Positions 52,066-61,748 of a DNA stretch of 64,000 nt are shown here, piece by piece. The notes beneath the pieces were generated by a model. That model had not been told where the DNA came from. It saw only the letters and a list, made by a program, of their open reading frames with translations, and searched no databases. The first letter of the stretch is position 1. The number at the start of each line of letters is the position of its first letter. The stretch comes from Butyricimonas virosa (lineage in GTDB: Bacteria > Bacteroidota > Bacteroidia > Bacteroidales > Marinifilaceae). The stretch covers positions 4,650,001 through 4,714,000 of the forward strand of contig NZ_CP102269.1 of the NCBI RefSeq assembly GCF_025148635.1, written 5' to 3'. The position numbers were made by a program, and so were the translations under genes.

Positions 52066-53355
52066 TTATAGGCTCCAGTATTTCATCAAGTGAATTTTCC
52101 CCCTGTAAATTCCTTTTATATCTCCTAATACAGCGTGTTCGTATGTCAATCCCCGGAAATACCCCTCATCCAGATCCATGTACTCCTTATGCGCTACTGC
52201 CACGATAACTGCATCATAATTTGCCCGTGGTTTCTCAATCAACTTAAAACCGTATTCGTGCATCACTTCTTCGGAATCCGCATTCGGGTCCGTGACATCC
52301 ACATCCACGCCAAAATCTTTCAATTCGTTCACTATATCCACGACTTTCGAATTCCGAATATCCGATACATCCTCTTTAAACGTAACCCCCATAACCAACA
52401 CTCGAGCACCCAGAATATTCTTTCCCATCCCGATCATCTTCTTCACAATCTTCTTGGCTATATATCCTCCCATCGAGTCATTTACAAACCGCCCGGCATT
52501 AATCATTTGCGGATGATACTTCAACTCTTTTGCCTTATGTACCAAGTAATATGGATCTACCCCGATGCAATGTCCTCCCACTAAACCGGGATAAAACTTC
52601 AAAAAATTCCATTTCGTCCCCGCAGCCTCCAGTACGTCATACGTGTTGATACCAATACGGCTGAAAATAATGGATAACTCGTTCATCAGAGCTATATTCA
52701 CATCCCGTTGCGTATTTTCAATAATCTTCCCTGCCTCGGCCACCTTAATACTCGGAGCCCGATGTACTCCCGGTTTCACTACTAACTCGTAAACCTTAGC
52801 CACCGTTTCCAAGGTCTCTGCATCACATCCTGAAACAATCTTTACCGTGTTAGCCAACGTATGAACCTTGTCGCCCGGATTAATACGTTCTGGAGAATAA
52901 CCGATCTTAAAATCAATTCCAACTTTCAGTCCGGATACTTCTTCCAACACCGGAACACAATCTTCTTCCGTACAACCCGGATAGACCGTAGATTCATAAA
53001 CTACGTAATCTCCCCTCTTTAAGGCCATTCCCACCGTACGGGATGCCGCCAACAGGGGTTTCAAATCCGGTTGATTAAACTTATCTATCGGGGTCGGAAC
53101 CGCCACGATAAAAAACGACGCTTCCCGTAACTCATCCACGGAAGAAGTAAAATAAATATCGCTATTCTCAAATGCTTTCGGCTCCAACTCATTACACGGA
53201 TCAATTTTCTCTCGCATCTTTGCCAACCGTTCCTCATTAATATCAAAACCGATCACGGAAATCTTCTTGGCAAACTCCAATGCTATCGGTAACCCGACAT
53301 ACCCCAACCCGACTAATGCTAACTTTGCCTTTTTATTTAGTAACTTATTATACAT
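52066..53355 (-). CDS. UDP-sugar 6-dehydrogenase, TviB/WbpO-like
   Basis: The 429-residue NAD-dependent enzyme oxidises C6 of a UDP-HexNAc to the uronic acid in two steps. It has the Rossmann motif GLGYVGLPIA (17-26), YESTVYPGCTEE, a GYSPERINPGDK signature and the catalytic cysteine in GGHCIGVDPYYL. The sequence resembles TviB/WbpO/WbpA (UDP-GlcNAc or UDP-GalNAc dehydrogenases) more than UDP-glucose dehydrogenases. The Gfo/Idh oxidoreductase upstream fits a 3-oxidation step on the product. Confidence 0.93.
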   Translation of the reverse strand: MYNKLLNKKAKLALVGLGYVGLPIALEFAKKISVIGFDINEERLAKMREKIDPCNELEPKAFENSDIYFTSSVDELREASFFIVAVPTPIDKFNQPDLKPLLAASRTVGMALKRGDYVVYESTVYPGCTEEDCVPVLEEVSGLKVGIDFKIGYSPERINPGDKVHTLANTVKIVSGCDAETLETVAKVYELVVKPGVHRAPSIKVAEAGKIIENTQRDVNIALMNELSIIFSRIGINTYDVLEAAGTKWNFLKFYPGLVGGHCIGVDPYYLVHKAKELKYHPQMINAGRFVNDSMGGYIAKKIVKKMIGMGKNILGARVLVMGVTFKEDVSDIRNSKVVDIVNELKDFGVDVDVTDPNADSEEVMHEYGFKLIEKPRANYDAVIVAVAHKEYMDLDEGYFRGLTYEHAVLGDIKGIYRGKIHLMKYWSL

Positions 53356-53458
53356 ACGTAATAATTTAAAATTTAGAGTTTAGAATTTAGAATGAAACCA
53401 AAAGCAACAGTTTGTGCGACTGGAGTCTAAAATCTAAAATCATTAAATCTAAAATTAA
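53356..53458. repeat. TTTAGAATTTAGAAT / TCTAAAATCTAAAAT repeat cluster
   Basis: Two clusters of degenerate 7-9-base units (53358-53390 and 53426-53458) flank a short unique segment between the cupin gene and the dehydrogenase gene. They overlap the cupin stop codon. Confidence 0.55.
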
Positions 53459-53850
53459 TCCAGCCTATCTTCCGGCCCCAACGGACGGTACGGTCCATCT
53501 TTCACTTCAAAAATCACGGTTCCTTTCTCCACGACTTCCAACGTGTGCCATTGCCCGGCAGGTATATGAATACCATATTCACCTTTCAACGGATTCAAGG
53601 TCACGGACTCGGTCACCCGCTTGTCATCATCATAAAAAAACACGTTAATTTCACCGCGCAACACAATATAAGTCTCTGCAGTAAAACAATGTCTATGCAC
53701 AGGTAATTCTGTCCCCGGCTCCAGAGCATTCAACAAGCGTTGAGCATTTGCCTCCAACGTATCGTGAAAATTATAATTCATCCTCAAACGCGGACTCTCT
53801 GTAGCTTGCCGAGAAACCTCATCTAACAACCCATTATCAATAATCTTCAT
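53455..53850 (-). CDS. WbuC-family cupin protein
   Basis: The 131-residue protein matches the small WbuC cupins found in O-antigen and capsule loci. Its metal-binding pattern is LPVHRHCFTAETYIVLRGEI (two His and Glu) and a later AGQWHTLE His. Its enzymatic role is not established in the family; a sugar-modifying or ligand-binding role is assumed. It lies 64 bases downstream of the Gfo/Idh gene. Confidence 0.88.
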   Translation of the reverse strand: MKIIDNGLLDEVSRQATESPRLRMNYNFHDTLEANAQRLLNALEPGTELPVHRHCFTAETYIVLRGEINVFFYDDDKRVTESVTLNPLKGEYGIHIPAGQWHTLEVVEKGTVIFEVKDGPYRPLGPEDRLD

Positions 53851-53914
53851 TTTCCCTTTATTTTTAGTTTTTACCCTTAGTTTTTATCTTCTAATTCTTA
53901 TCTTTTAGTTTTTA

Positions 53915-54886
53915 TCACCTTCCCCAACCGAAAGGATGTTTTACCAATGGTAATTTTGCCAAGGGATGATAATCCCCTTTTAAACCAATTGGGGTTGCGT
54001 GTCGAATATCATGAACAATCCCGATACAATTACGGGCTTCTTCTATACGGAACCCTTCTCCTGCCAAAATTTTCCGATAACTCTCGGTATGTAGTTCCGT
54101 GAATCCTTGACTAAATTCAAATTCCTCCCCCTCAATACGGATAGAACGATAAGTTCTTTTCTCCCCTTGCACGGCATTTTCCGGCAAATTGTCAGCATTT
54201 ATACTCAAAAAATAACATACACGAGCCTTTTCCAATCCCAAGAAACCGGCGACTCGGTCGTGAGTCATCACATGCACGATATTCTCCTTTACCGGACCAA
54301 AAATCCATGACAACATATCATAAAAATGGACCCCGATATTCGTGGCGACACCCCCACTCTTCCGCTCGTCCCCTTTCCAACTCGTGTAATACCAATTTCC
54401 ACGAGAAGTAATATAAGTCAAATCCACGTCATACACCTTGTCTTTCGGTCCTTCCTCGATCTTCTTTTTCAGAGCTTTTATTGACTCATGTAAACGCAGT
54501 TGCAGGATCGTGTACCCTTTATGTCCAGTCTCTTTCTCCACGTCCTCCAATGCATCTATATTCCAAGGATTCAATACCAATGGTTTCTCGCAAATCACAT
54601 CAGCCCCCAAACGCAAACCATAACGGATATGAGCATCGTGCAAATAATTCGGCGTACAGATTGATACCATGTCCACCCGTTCGTCTGTCTTCTTCAATTT
54701 TGAACAATGACGATCGAACAACTCCATCTCCGTGAAAAAAGAACAATTCGGGAAATAACTATCCATGATGCCCACGCTGTCAAACTTATCATAAGCAGCT
54801 ACCAACTGATTCCCCGTGTCTTTTATAGCTCGCAAATGCCTTGGAGCTATATATCCTGCCACGCCAATAATTGCAAAATTCTTCAT
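53915..54886 (-). CDS. Gfo/Idh/MocA oxidoreductase, WlbA/WbpB-like
   Basis: The protein has 323 residues from the ATG at 54886 (6 bases after an alternative ATG). The start MKNFAIIGVAGYIAPRHLRA, the CEKPLVLN motif (catalytic Lys) and the GGVATNIGVHFYD segment match UDP-N-acetylglucosaminuronate 3-dehydrogenases (WlbA/WbpB). It would act on the product of the 6-dehydrogenase encoded two genes downstream. The aminotransferase and acetyltransferase that usually follow (WlbC/WlbB) are not in the window. Confidence 0.9.
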   Translation of the reverse strand: MKNFAIIGVAGYIAPRHLRAIKDTGNQLVAAYDKFDSVGIMDSYFPNCSFFTEMELFDRHCSKLKKTDERVDMVSICTPNYLHDAHIRYGLRLGADVICEKPLVLNPWNIDALEDVEKETGHKGYTILQLRLHESIKALKKKIEEGPKDKVYDVDLTYITSRGNWYYTSWKGDERKSGGVATNIGVHFYDMLSWIFGPVKENIVHVMTHDRVAGFLGLEKARVCYFLSINADNLPENAVQGEKRTYRSIRIEGEEFEFSQGFTELHTESYRKILAGEGFRIEEARNCIGIVHDIRHATPIGLKGDYHPLAKLPLVKHPFGWGR

Positions 54887-55000
54887 ATCCATTTTATTAA
54901 TTCTTTACTCACGTCTACCTTTGGGTCAAATTAAAAATTTGAACTTCAAAAATATAACATTAATACTTTACATCAAACGAAAGAAGGACGAAATTCGAAG

Positions 55001-57928
55001 TTATTTTTCCTTCGTACATTTCAATGCCTCGTACAAAACTTCTATCGGATGCAATGCCTGTTTCCCCGTACCATCCTTTATTTGTTGTCGGCAACTCGTT
55101 CCCGGAGCTGAAATACAAACATTCTCCCCAGCACCCCTCACGGCTGGAAACAACACTTGTTCCCCGATTTTCATGGACAACTCGTAATGTTTTTTCTCGT
55201 ACCCGAAAGCTCCCGCCATCCCACAACATCCGGAAGGAATAACCTCCACGCTATAATTCACTGGCAAAGATAACATTTCTCGAGAAGGCTCGACGGAAGC
55301 CAATGACTTTTGGTGACAATGCCCATGCAACATAATCTTCAACGGTTGATCAGTAAATTGTTCTGCCTGTATTCTTCCGGCACGAATCTCTCGGGTAAAA
55401 AACTCGTCATACAACAAGCAATTTTTTCCTAACCTCACGGCCTCTTCCTTCAAATCCTCTCCTACCAAATCCGGATATTCATCCCGGAACGATAATATAC
55501 ACGAAGGCTCAATACCTACTAATGGAATATTTTCTGTAACCAAGTCTTTCAACAATAGTACATTCTCCCGGGCTACACCTTTCGCCACCTTCAACATACC
55601 TTTCGAAATCGATGTCCGTCCACTCTCCACGTGTTTCGGAATAATAACCTCATACCCTAACCAATCCAGCAATTCGATCATCTTTATTCCAATCTCCACG
55701 TCCATATAATTGGTAAACTCATCGGCAAAAAGAAACACTTTTCCCACGGTCTCTCCCCTATTCTTTCGCCGATAACGACCAAGCCAATGTTTCAACGTGG
55801 TCTTATAAAGAGTAGGTATCGTCCGTTTCGGAGCAAAATGCAATATTCGTTTCAACATATTCCCAGTCATCCGGTTTCGAACGATGGCATTATAAAACCA
55901 TGGTAAGATCGTACCCAAACGCTGAATTTCTGTCAAACGGGCAATCAAAAAAGCCTTCATCGGCACCCCGCACACATCATAATGCTGTTGCAGGAACTCT
56001 GCCTTAAAACGAGCAATATCCACGTTAGAAGGACATTCGGATTTACACGCTTTACATGAAACACAGGTATCCAACACCTCTAAAATCTCCCGCTGATCAT
56101 ATATCTTTTTCGTTCTCGGATGAGTAATCAACTCCCGTAACGTATTCGCCCTAGCCCGTGTCGTATGACTCTCTTCCCTCGTAGCCCGAAAACTCGGGCA
56201 CATCGTACCTCCAAAAGCATACGATTTCCGACAATCTCCCGAACCGTTACATTGCTCAATTGCACACAACCAACCTTTTTCCTTCGAAAAATCAAAATAA
56301 GTGCGACACGCCACATCCGAATCCCCTACCTCATATCGAAGAGAGGTATCCATGGGCGGCGTGTTCACAATCTTCCTCGCATTAAAAACGCCCTCCGGGT
56401 CCCAACAAACTTTAGTTTCCTGCATCAAGCCATACACCTTCTCCCCAAACAACAATGGAATAAACTCCCCTCGTAAACGTCCGTCACCATGTTCTCCACT
56501 TAAAGAACCGCGATGCTTCTTCACTAACCTAGCTGTCTCTTCCGCCACACGCCGGAATAACACCCGGTCATTCTCATCTTTCAAATTCAACACGGGACGT
56601 AAATGCAACTCACCCGTACTGATATGCGCATGATATACGCACTTCAATCCCAGGCGTTCCAGCATCTCCCCGAAATCCTTCATGTAAGCAGGTAACCGTT
56701 CCGGAGCCACGGCTGTATCCTCAATCACGGACACGGGTTTCGCATTCCCCGGCATTCCGGACAACAACCCTAGTCCCGCCTTCCGTAAACTCCACACCCG
56801 GCTAATATCACTCCCGTACACTCGCGGGAAATGATACCCATAACCATGCATCTTCATATCCGTTTCGATCTGGTCTGCCACCTGATCCACTTTTTCCCTG
56901 CTTTCCTGTGCCAACTCGACAATCAGTATAGCAGCAGGATCACCTTGAACGAAAAAACGGTTCTTATTTTGTGCTATATTTCCTTTACTTAGTTCTAATA
57001 TATTCTGATCCATTAACTCGACAGCCACCGGGTGATGTTTCAATGCGACCAGATTTCCCTCAAACGCTTCTTCTAATGTCCTACAATGTACACAAATTAC
57101 CGCCTTTTCTTTAGGTGGTAACGGGACAAGATTCAATTTCAACTCGGTCACAAATGCCAGAGTTCCTTCCGATCCGGCTAATAACTTACACAAATTAAAC
57201 TTTCCCTCATAAGCAACATCAAAGTAATCCGAGTACAACAACTGATCAATAGCATACCCAGAATTTCTTCTCCGCAAAGCTGGGTCCGGAAAATGTTGAA
57301 TAATCTCCTCTCTATTATTTTCCAACATCTCCACAGAACACTTGTATATCTTTCCCTCTAACGTGTCTTCCGTCATTTTATCCCTCACCTCATCTTTCTC
57401 CATTCCCTTCAACCAAGCCTCCTCCCCGTCACTCAAAATAACTTTTGCCTCCAGAAGATGATCCCGGGTACTCCCGTACACCAAAGAATGAGAACCGCAC
57501 GAATTATTTCCCACCATTCCTCCCAGACAACAACGATTAGAAGTAGAAGTCTCCGGACCGAAGAACAAGCCCAACGACTTTACACGCATATTCAATTCAT
57601 CCAACACCACCCCCGGCTCAACTCGAACCCAATGTTCTTTTTCATTTATCTCTAACACGTGATTCATATACCGGGACACATCAACGATCACCCCTTTCCC
57701 TACCACCTGCCCCGCTAAAGAAGTTCCCGCAGCACGGGGAATCAATGTAATCCCATTTTTCCTGGCAAACTTGATACATTCCTTCACGTCCGAAGCATCC
57801 CGAGGATATACAACAGCTAATGGCATCTCCCGATAAGCCGATGCATCTGTCGCATAAATCATTTGATGAAGAGAGTCCGTCATCACGTCTCCCTTCATAT
57901 TTCGTGTTAACTGTTCAAAATCAATCAT
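55001..57928 (-). CDS. FAD-linked D-2-hydroxyacid dehydrogenase with Fe-S domain (YdiJ-like)
   Basis: The protein has 975 residues from the ATG at 57928; the longer frame uses a TTG. An N-terminal FAD-binding PCMH domain (PRAAGTSLAGQ, about 60-70; GNNSCGSHS) and FAD-oxidase C-terminal domain with SGEHGDGR come first. A 4Fe-4S segment with CVSCKACKSECPSNVD follows, then CCG-type domains with HGHCHQKSL and SGCCGMAGAFGYE. This is the layout of E. coli YdiJ (D-2-hydroxyglutarate dehydrogenase) and related D-lactate dehydrogenases. It has its own promoter, a terminator upstream, and no evident link to polysaccharide synthesis. Confidence 0.93.
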   Translation of the reverse strand: MIDFEQLTRNMKGDVMTDSLHQMIYATDASAYREMPLAVVYPRDASDVKECIKFARKNGITLIPRAAGTSLAGQVVGKGVIVDVSRYMNHVLEINEKEHWVRVEPGVVLDELNMRVKSLGLFFGPETSTSNRCCLGGMVGNNSCGSHSLVYGSTRDHLLEAKVILSDGEEAWLKGMEKDEVRDKMTEDTLEGKIYKCSVEMLENNREEIIQHFPDPALRRRNSGYAIDQLLYSDYFDVAYEGKFNLCKLLAGSEGTLAFVTELKLNLVPLPPKEKAVICVHCRTLEEAFEGNLVALKHHPVAVELMDQNILELSKGNIAQNKNRFFVQGDPAAILIVELAQESREKVDQVADQIETDMKMHGYGYHFPRVYGSDISRVWSLRKAGLGLLSGMPGNAKPVSVIEDTAVAPERLPAYMKDFGEMLERLGLKCVYHAHISTGELHLRPVLNLKDENDRVLFRRVAEETARLVKKHRGSLSGEHGDGRLRGEFIPLLFGEKVYGLMQETKVCWDPEGVFNARKIVNTPPMDTSLRYEVGDSDVACRTYFDFSKEKGWLCAIEQCNGSGDCRKSYAFGGTMCPSFRATREESHTTRARANTLRELITHPRTKKIYDQREILEVLDTCVSCKACKSECPSNVDIARFKAEFLQQHYDVCGVPMKAFLIARLTEIQRLGTILPWFYNAIVRNRMTGNMLKRILHFAPKRTIPTLYKTTLKHWLGRYRRKNRGETVGKVFLFADEFTNYMDVEIGIKMIELLDWLGYEVIIPKHVESGRTSISKGMLKVAKGVARENVLLLKDLVTENIPLVGIEPSCILSFRDEYPDLVGEDLKEEAVRLGKNCLLYDEFFTREIRAGRIQAEQFTDQPLKIMLHGHCHQKSLASVEPSREMLSLPVNYSVEVIPSGCCGMAGAFGYEKKHYELSMKIGEQVLFPAVRGAGENVCISAPGTSCRQQIKDGTGKQALHPIEVLYEALKCTKEK

Positions 57929-57978
57929 TTTCAAAGACTATCAAATATTTTATCACACGCCCCGGTCCCCACGTACCG

Positions 57979-57986
57979 CAAAGGTA
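57979..57986 (-). promoter_or_regulatory. -7 element for the D-2-hydroxyacid dehydrogenase gene
   Basis: The minus strand reads TACCTTTG, matching TAnnTTTG, 50 bases before the ATG. It lies just after the Wzz operon terminator. No clear -33 was seen. Confidence 0.5.
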
Positions 57987-58003
57987 AAAAACTTCTCACA
58001 AAA

Positions 58004-58035
58004 AGAGGTATGCCAATACATTTTGACACACCTCT
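58004..58035 (-). terminator. Terminator of the exporter/Wzz operon
   Basis: A 13-bp stem with two mismatches (58004-58016 with 58023-58035) closes a 6-base loop. It is followed on the minus strand by a T run, 33 bases after the Wzz stop codon. Confidence 0.75.
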
Positions 58036-58067
58036 AGTAATATGAAAACCGGATTCCGACTACAAGC

Positions 58068-59201
58068 TTATTCTTTTATAAACCGTTTCAATTTATCATT
58101 TCCAAAAATATTAGCCACAAAAGGTAATGCCAGAACCGTACCCACTCCAGCAAAGCCTCCCAAGAACGTAAACAACACGCAAATCAATCCCCTTTTAGGT
58201 TTAGAACGTTCAATCGGAACTACAACCGGTTCCACGATCGTCAAAATCGGTGTAGTTTCATTCACAGCAATCTTAGCCTGTTCCATCTGTTTTGCCAACT
58301 CGGAATACACGCTATAAGCAAGATTATACTCGTTCGTTAAAGCCTCCTCTTGAGTCTTGGCCACGGCAGAAGAAAAACTCTTGTTCGCATCTCTGAAACG
58401 AGCCAAACTATCCTGCATCTTCTCGTAACGTTTTTTTGCAGCATCATATTGTTGCTCCACGAATGTCAAATTTGACTTCACCTTCTCGATTTTGAAATCC
58501 GTAATATAAGTCTGTAACAACTCTTGAGCCCGTTCTGCCAACTGAGCTACAGCCAAAGGTTCTCCCAAGGACGCAGACAACTGTACATAACCGTCTTTAT
58601 CATTCACGTTCAAAGAAATCATATCATTCAACATCTCTGACATTTTCTTCTCATCTTTTGAAAGAGACTGTATCGCACTCCCTTGACCCGCAGAAATCAT
58701 AGTCGTATCTTCTCCCCGGATTGCATTTATGATCACTCCCGGTAAACCAATCGTGTATTTTACAATTGTTCCTCCTAAACTAAATTTTTGGTATTCATCC
58801 TTTGTATAATAATCCAACAACGTGATCGGTTGATCATACTCTTCAAACTTTAACGGGGTTGCCATCAAATCCTTCTTAAAAGGAATACTTGACACAATTT
58901 TAGGATAAATTGTCGGAGATAAAACTTCACCACCAGAAGCCCCACCTAAATTAATCCCGACCATAGAGGCCAGTCCACTCAAATTTCCACCGACTTTCTT
59001 ATCCCCGGATTGAGGGACCATCGTACATCCGGCAGTATATTCTTTCGGACTAAACAGGGCAACTAATACCCCTAGTACCATAAACACGACTGTAATCTTC
59101 AGTATCAGTTTCCGGTTTTTCCATAGCTTTTGGACCACCTCAACCAAATCAATTTCTTCCTCCTGTGGCATCTGATTTGCCTGCTTTACTTCCTGTTCCA
59201 T
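58068..59201 (-). CDS. Wzz-family chain-length determinant
   Basis: The 377-residue inner-membrane protein has two helices (about 33-50 and 348-366) and a large periplasmic domain with coiled coils (about 215-290). The pre-helix Pro-rich segment IVEPVVVPIERSKPKRG is typical of Wzz/PCP proteins. No cytoplasmic kinase domain is present. It lies 1 base after the SLBB exporter gene and probably partners it in chain-length control. Confidence 0.93.
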   Translation of the reverse strand: MEQEVKQANQMPQEEEIDLVEVVQKLWKNRKLILKITVVFMVLGVLVALFSPKEYTAGCTMVPQSGDKKVGGNLSGLASMVGINLGGASGGEVLSPTIYPKIVSSIPFKKDLMATPLKFEEYDQPITLLDYYTKDEYQKFSLGGTIVKYTIGLPGVIINAIRGEDTTMISAGQGSAIQSLSKDEKKMSEMLNDMISLNVNDKDGYVQLSASLGEPLAVAQLAERAQELLQTYITDFKIEKVKSNLTFVEQQYDAAKKRYEKMQDSLARFRDANKSFSSAVAKTQEEALTNEYNLAYSVYSELAKQMEQAKIAVNETTPILTIVEPVVVPIERSKPKRGLICVLFTFLGGFAGVGTVLALPFVANIFGNDKLKRFIKE

Positions 59202-59202
59202 A

Positions 59203-61569
59203 CTATTTCGTGTTGTTAAGAATTGCAGTAACCATTGCCGCTATCGAGGTCGTTGATGATGCCAGACTCAAAATTTCCGGCAACCCCATCCGATTCTTGT
59301 TCACGGATTTCAACGGAACAATAATCTCGCTTCCCGGCTCTATCTTTGTACGATTTCCCTTACAAACAGCTAGTGTTCCGTTCGGGTACAACACGTAAGC
59401 CTTTCGTTTTTTCGCATCAACACTGTATCCTCCCGCATTTTCTATATAATCCTTATACTTCATTTTCTTGAAATATGTCACAGCATTAGGATACATCACA
59501 GCCCCCCTAATCTTAACAGTATTCACATAATTAGAAACTTGTAACACATCTCCTTCCCGAAGGATCAAATCAGATTCCCCTCCTGGATTCTCTAACGCAT
59601 CTTTCAGGTCAATACCGACATAATATACCTGTTCAAACGACATACTATCAATAACAACTGAATCACGTCTTGAATATTTAGCCAACTGCATTGCAGACTT
59701 CACTCTTTCCAACTCATCTGCATTCATACGACGCAACAAGCGGGCACCTTTCACGTAAGCTTTAGAAGTCACACCACCAGCCCGCTTTACCAGATCCGAA
59801 AGACGATCATTTGATGAACGTTTGGCATACACTCCCGGGTAAAGTACCTCCCCCCTCACCACAACATTCTGTTGTTCGCTGTATCCCGGAGAACGACGCA
59901 CCTTTATCTCATCAAAAGGCTCAAGGATAAATCCAGGATCTCCCTCTACCACCAAGCCATCCTTCAAAGCAAATGTGAACAATTCAGCCTCTACCGGCGC
60001 TTCCTCCGTACTATTAGGAGCCTTAATTCTCCGAGAAACATCCACCCGAACCATCGAAGCCGATTCCAACAACCCTCCAGCCTGAAGAACGGCATCTTCC
60101 AACGTCATGTTATCCACAAAAGGATATTTCCGAGGATTCTTTACCTCTCCTAGAATATCAATCACGTAATCTCCCCGCAATTCAGTTGCAGAAGGCACAT
60201 ACAAGCGGTCATTCTTTTTCAATGGGATATCGTCAATCTCACCTCTTAACAATTTTCCCAAATCAACCGCAAGCATTTCTTGACTTAAATCCTCTTTCTC
60301 TCGATATAAAATCGTTCTATTTAAAAAGGCATCTTCCCGAGGCCCTTCCACTACATTTATCAAATCCTTCACCGTCTTGATGGAATTATTTATCGCATAA
60401 TTTCCCGGCCGATATACCGCCCCAGTCACGGATACCCGATTTTCGTACCGACTTATGATCGGATCAATCATAACAGAATCACCATCAGCCAACGTAAAGT
60501 CAACAAAATCCTCGTTATTTACTGTATATATTTGAAACTCGGAGTCTCCCTTACGGCTCACATTTACATTCTTTTTGTAAGCATCACTAGTAAATCCCCC
60601 AGCATACTCCAATAATTTACTCAGACTCTCCTCTCCCTTCATCTCGTAACGCATCGGACGTTTCACTTTACCAGCCACGGTGACAATTTTCTCGTAAGTA
60701 CCCACGTTAATCAAATCACCATCCTGTAAAGTAATATCAAAACTATTATTACCATTCATGATATAATCATAAACATCCACGTGCTTAAAGGCTTTTCCAT
60801 TCCGATACAACACGACATCACGCAAAGTTCCCACGTTATTCACACCTCCTGCCGCATACAATGCGTGAAACACCGTTGCCAAAGAAGGTAACATATAGGT
60901 CCCGGGCATGACAATCTCCCCCATCACGTTCACCTGAATACTTCGAATTTGTCCCAATGACACTTTCAAAAATGTTGATGGATTTTCCGACGCTAAATCT
61001 GAATATATACGACTAAACATCGTTTTCAAATAAGAAGATGCCTCTTGAATCCGTTTTCCATTCAAATAAATCGGTCCGATATTCGATACGTTTATACTTC
61101 CTTCTGGAGAAATCACCTGCCGAACAGTCGCTTCCGAATTTCCCCATATATCAATGATAACCTCGTCTCCTGGTCCTAACACATAATTCTCCGGTGTAGG
61201 AATATTCAAACTTGGTTCAAAAGTTAAATTTTTATTACTAAACAAATTTCGCCCGAAAATACTATTTTTATTCCCTTCTGTAACCAACACTACATCTCGA
61301 TTCTCTAACGAGATAGTCTCAATACGCTCTCTATTTTCTTGAGTCAAACCTCCCTGCTTTCCAGAATTCTCTCTCTCGTAATTCTCCTTGATTCTCAATA
61401 CCTGTTCTTTCGTGACGCCTTTTTGCGATAACATCAAAATAATCTCGTCTTGACTTTTCCCTTGAGCCTGTGCGGACTTCACGGCTTCAATAACTTGTGC
61501 ATCGGTCATCTGCGCACAAGCAATTCCCGTGACGCCAAGCATAAGTACAACAAAAATTAAAAATCTCAT
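59203..61569 (-). CDS. SLBB-domain polysaccharide export protein (Wza-like)
   Basis: The 788-residue protein has a signal peptide (about 1-19) and a helical N-terminal region with QKGVTKEQVLRIKE repeats. A poly-export domain (about 125-215, NYVLGPGDEVIIDIWG) is followed by five or six SLBB beta-grasp repeats (for example NVMGEIVMPGTY, TVAGKVKRPM, SVTGAVYRPGNY, DILGEVKNPRKY, VVRGEVLYPGVY, KIRGAVMYPN). A C-terminal hydrophobic stretch (about 765-783) may span the outer membrane. It is the outer-membrane polysaccharide channel of the minus-strand locus. Confidence 0.95.
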   Translation of the reverse strand: MRFLIFVVLMLGVTGIACAQMTDAQVIEAVKSAQAQGKSQDEIILMLSQKGVTKEQVLRIKENYERENSGKQGGLTQENRERIETISLENRDVVLVTEGNKNSIFGRNLFSNKNLTFEPSLNIPTPENYVLGPGDEVIIDIWGNSEATVRQVISPEGSINVSNIGPIYLNGKRIQEASSYLKTMFSRIYSDLASENPSTFLKVSLGQIRSIQVNVMGEIVMPGTYMLPSLATVFHALYAAGGVNNVGTLRDVVLYRNGKAFKHVDVYDYIMNGNNSFDITLQDGDLINVGTYEKIVTVAGKVKRPMRYEMKGEESLSKLLEYAGGFTSDAYKKNVNVSRKGDSEFQIYTVNNEDFVDFTLADGDSVMIDPIISRYENRVSVTGAVYRPGNYAINNSIKTVKDLINVVEGPREDAFLNRTILYREKEDLSQEMLAVDLGKLLRGEIDDIPLKKNDRLYVPSATELRGDYVIDILGEVKNPRKYPFVDNMTLEDAVLQAGGLLESASMVRVDVSRRIKAPNSTEEAPVEAELFTFALKDGLVVEGDPGFILEPFDEIKVRRSPGYSEQQNVVVRGEVLYPGVYAKRSSNDRLSDLVKRAGGVTSKAYVKGARLLRRMNADELERVKSAMQLAKYSRRDSVVIDSMSFEQVYYVGIDLKDALENPGGESDLILREGDVLQVSNYVNTVKIRGAVMYPNAVTYFKKMKYKDYIENAGGYSVDAKKRKAYVLYPNGTLAVCKGNRTKIEPGSEIIVPLKSVNKNRMGLPEILSLASSTTSIAAMVTAILNNTK

Positions 61570-61748
61570 ATTACTTTTTTTGAATGTTTTTTATGCAACC
61601 ATCCCCTAGGTTCATCTTTCTTGATTCGCAAATCAAACCTGATAAACCGACATGCCGGATCGGCCACAAAGATACAGCATTAATTGAAAATCAAAAATCG
61701 AAAATCAAATTTTATTATAGTTTTCAACCTATAATGCTTCTTCAAATC

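Noticed and set aside
54816..55187. Plus-strand frame between the Gfo/Idh and FAD genes
   Set aside because: Mostly antisense to the two minus-strand genes, with no recognisable motif.
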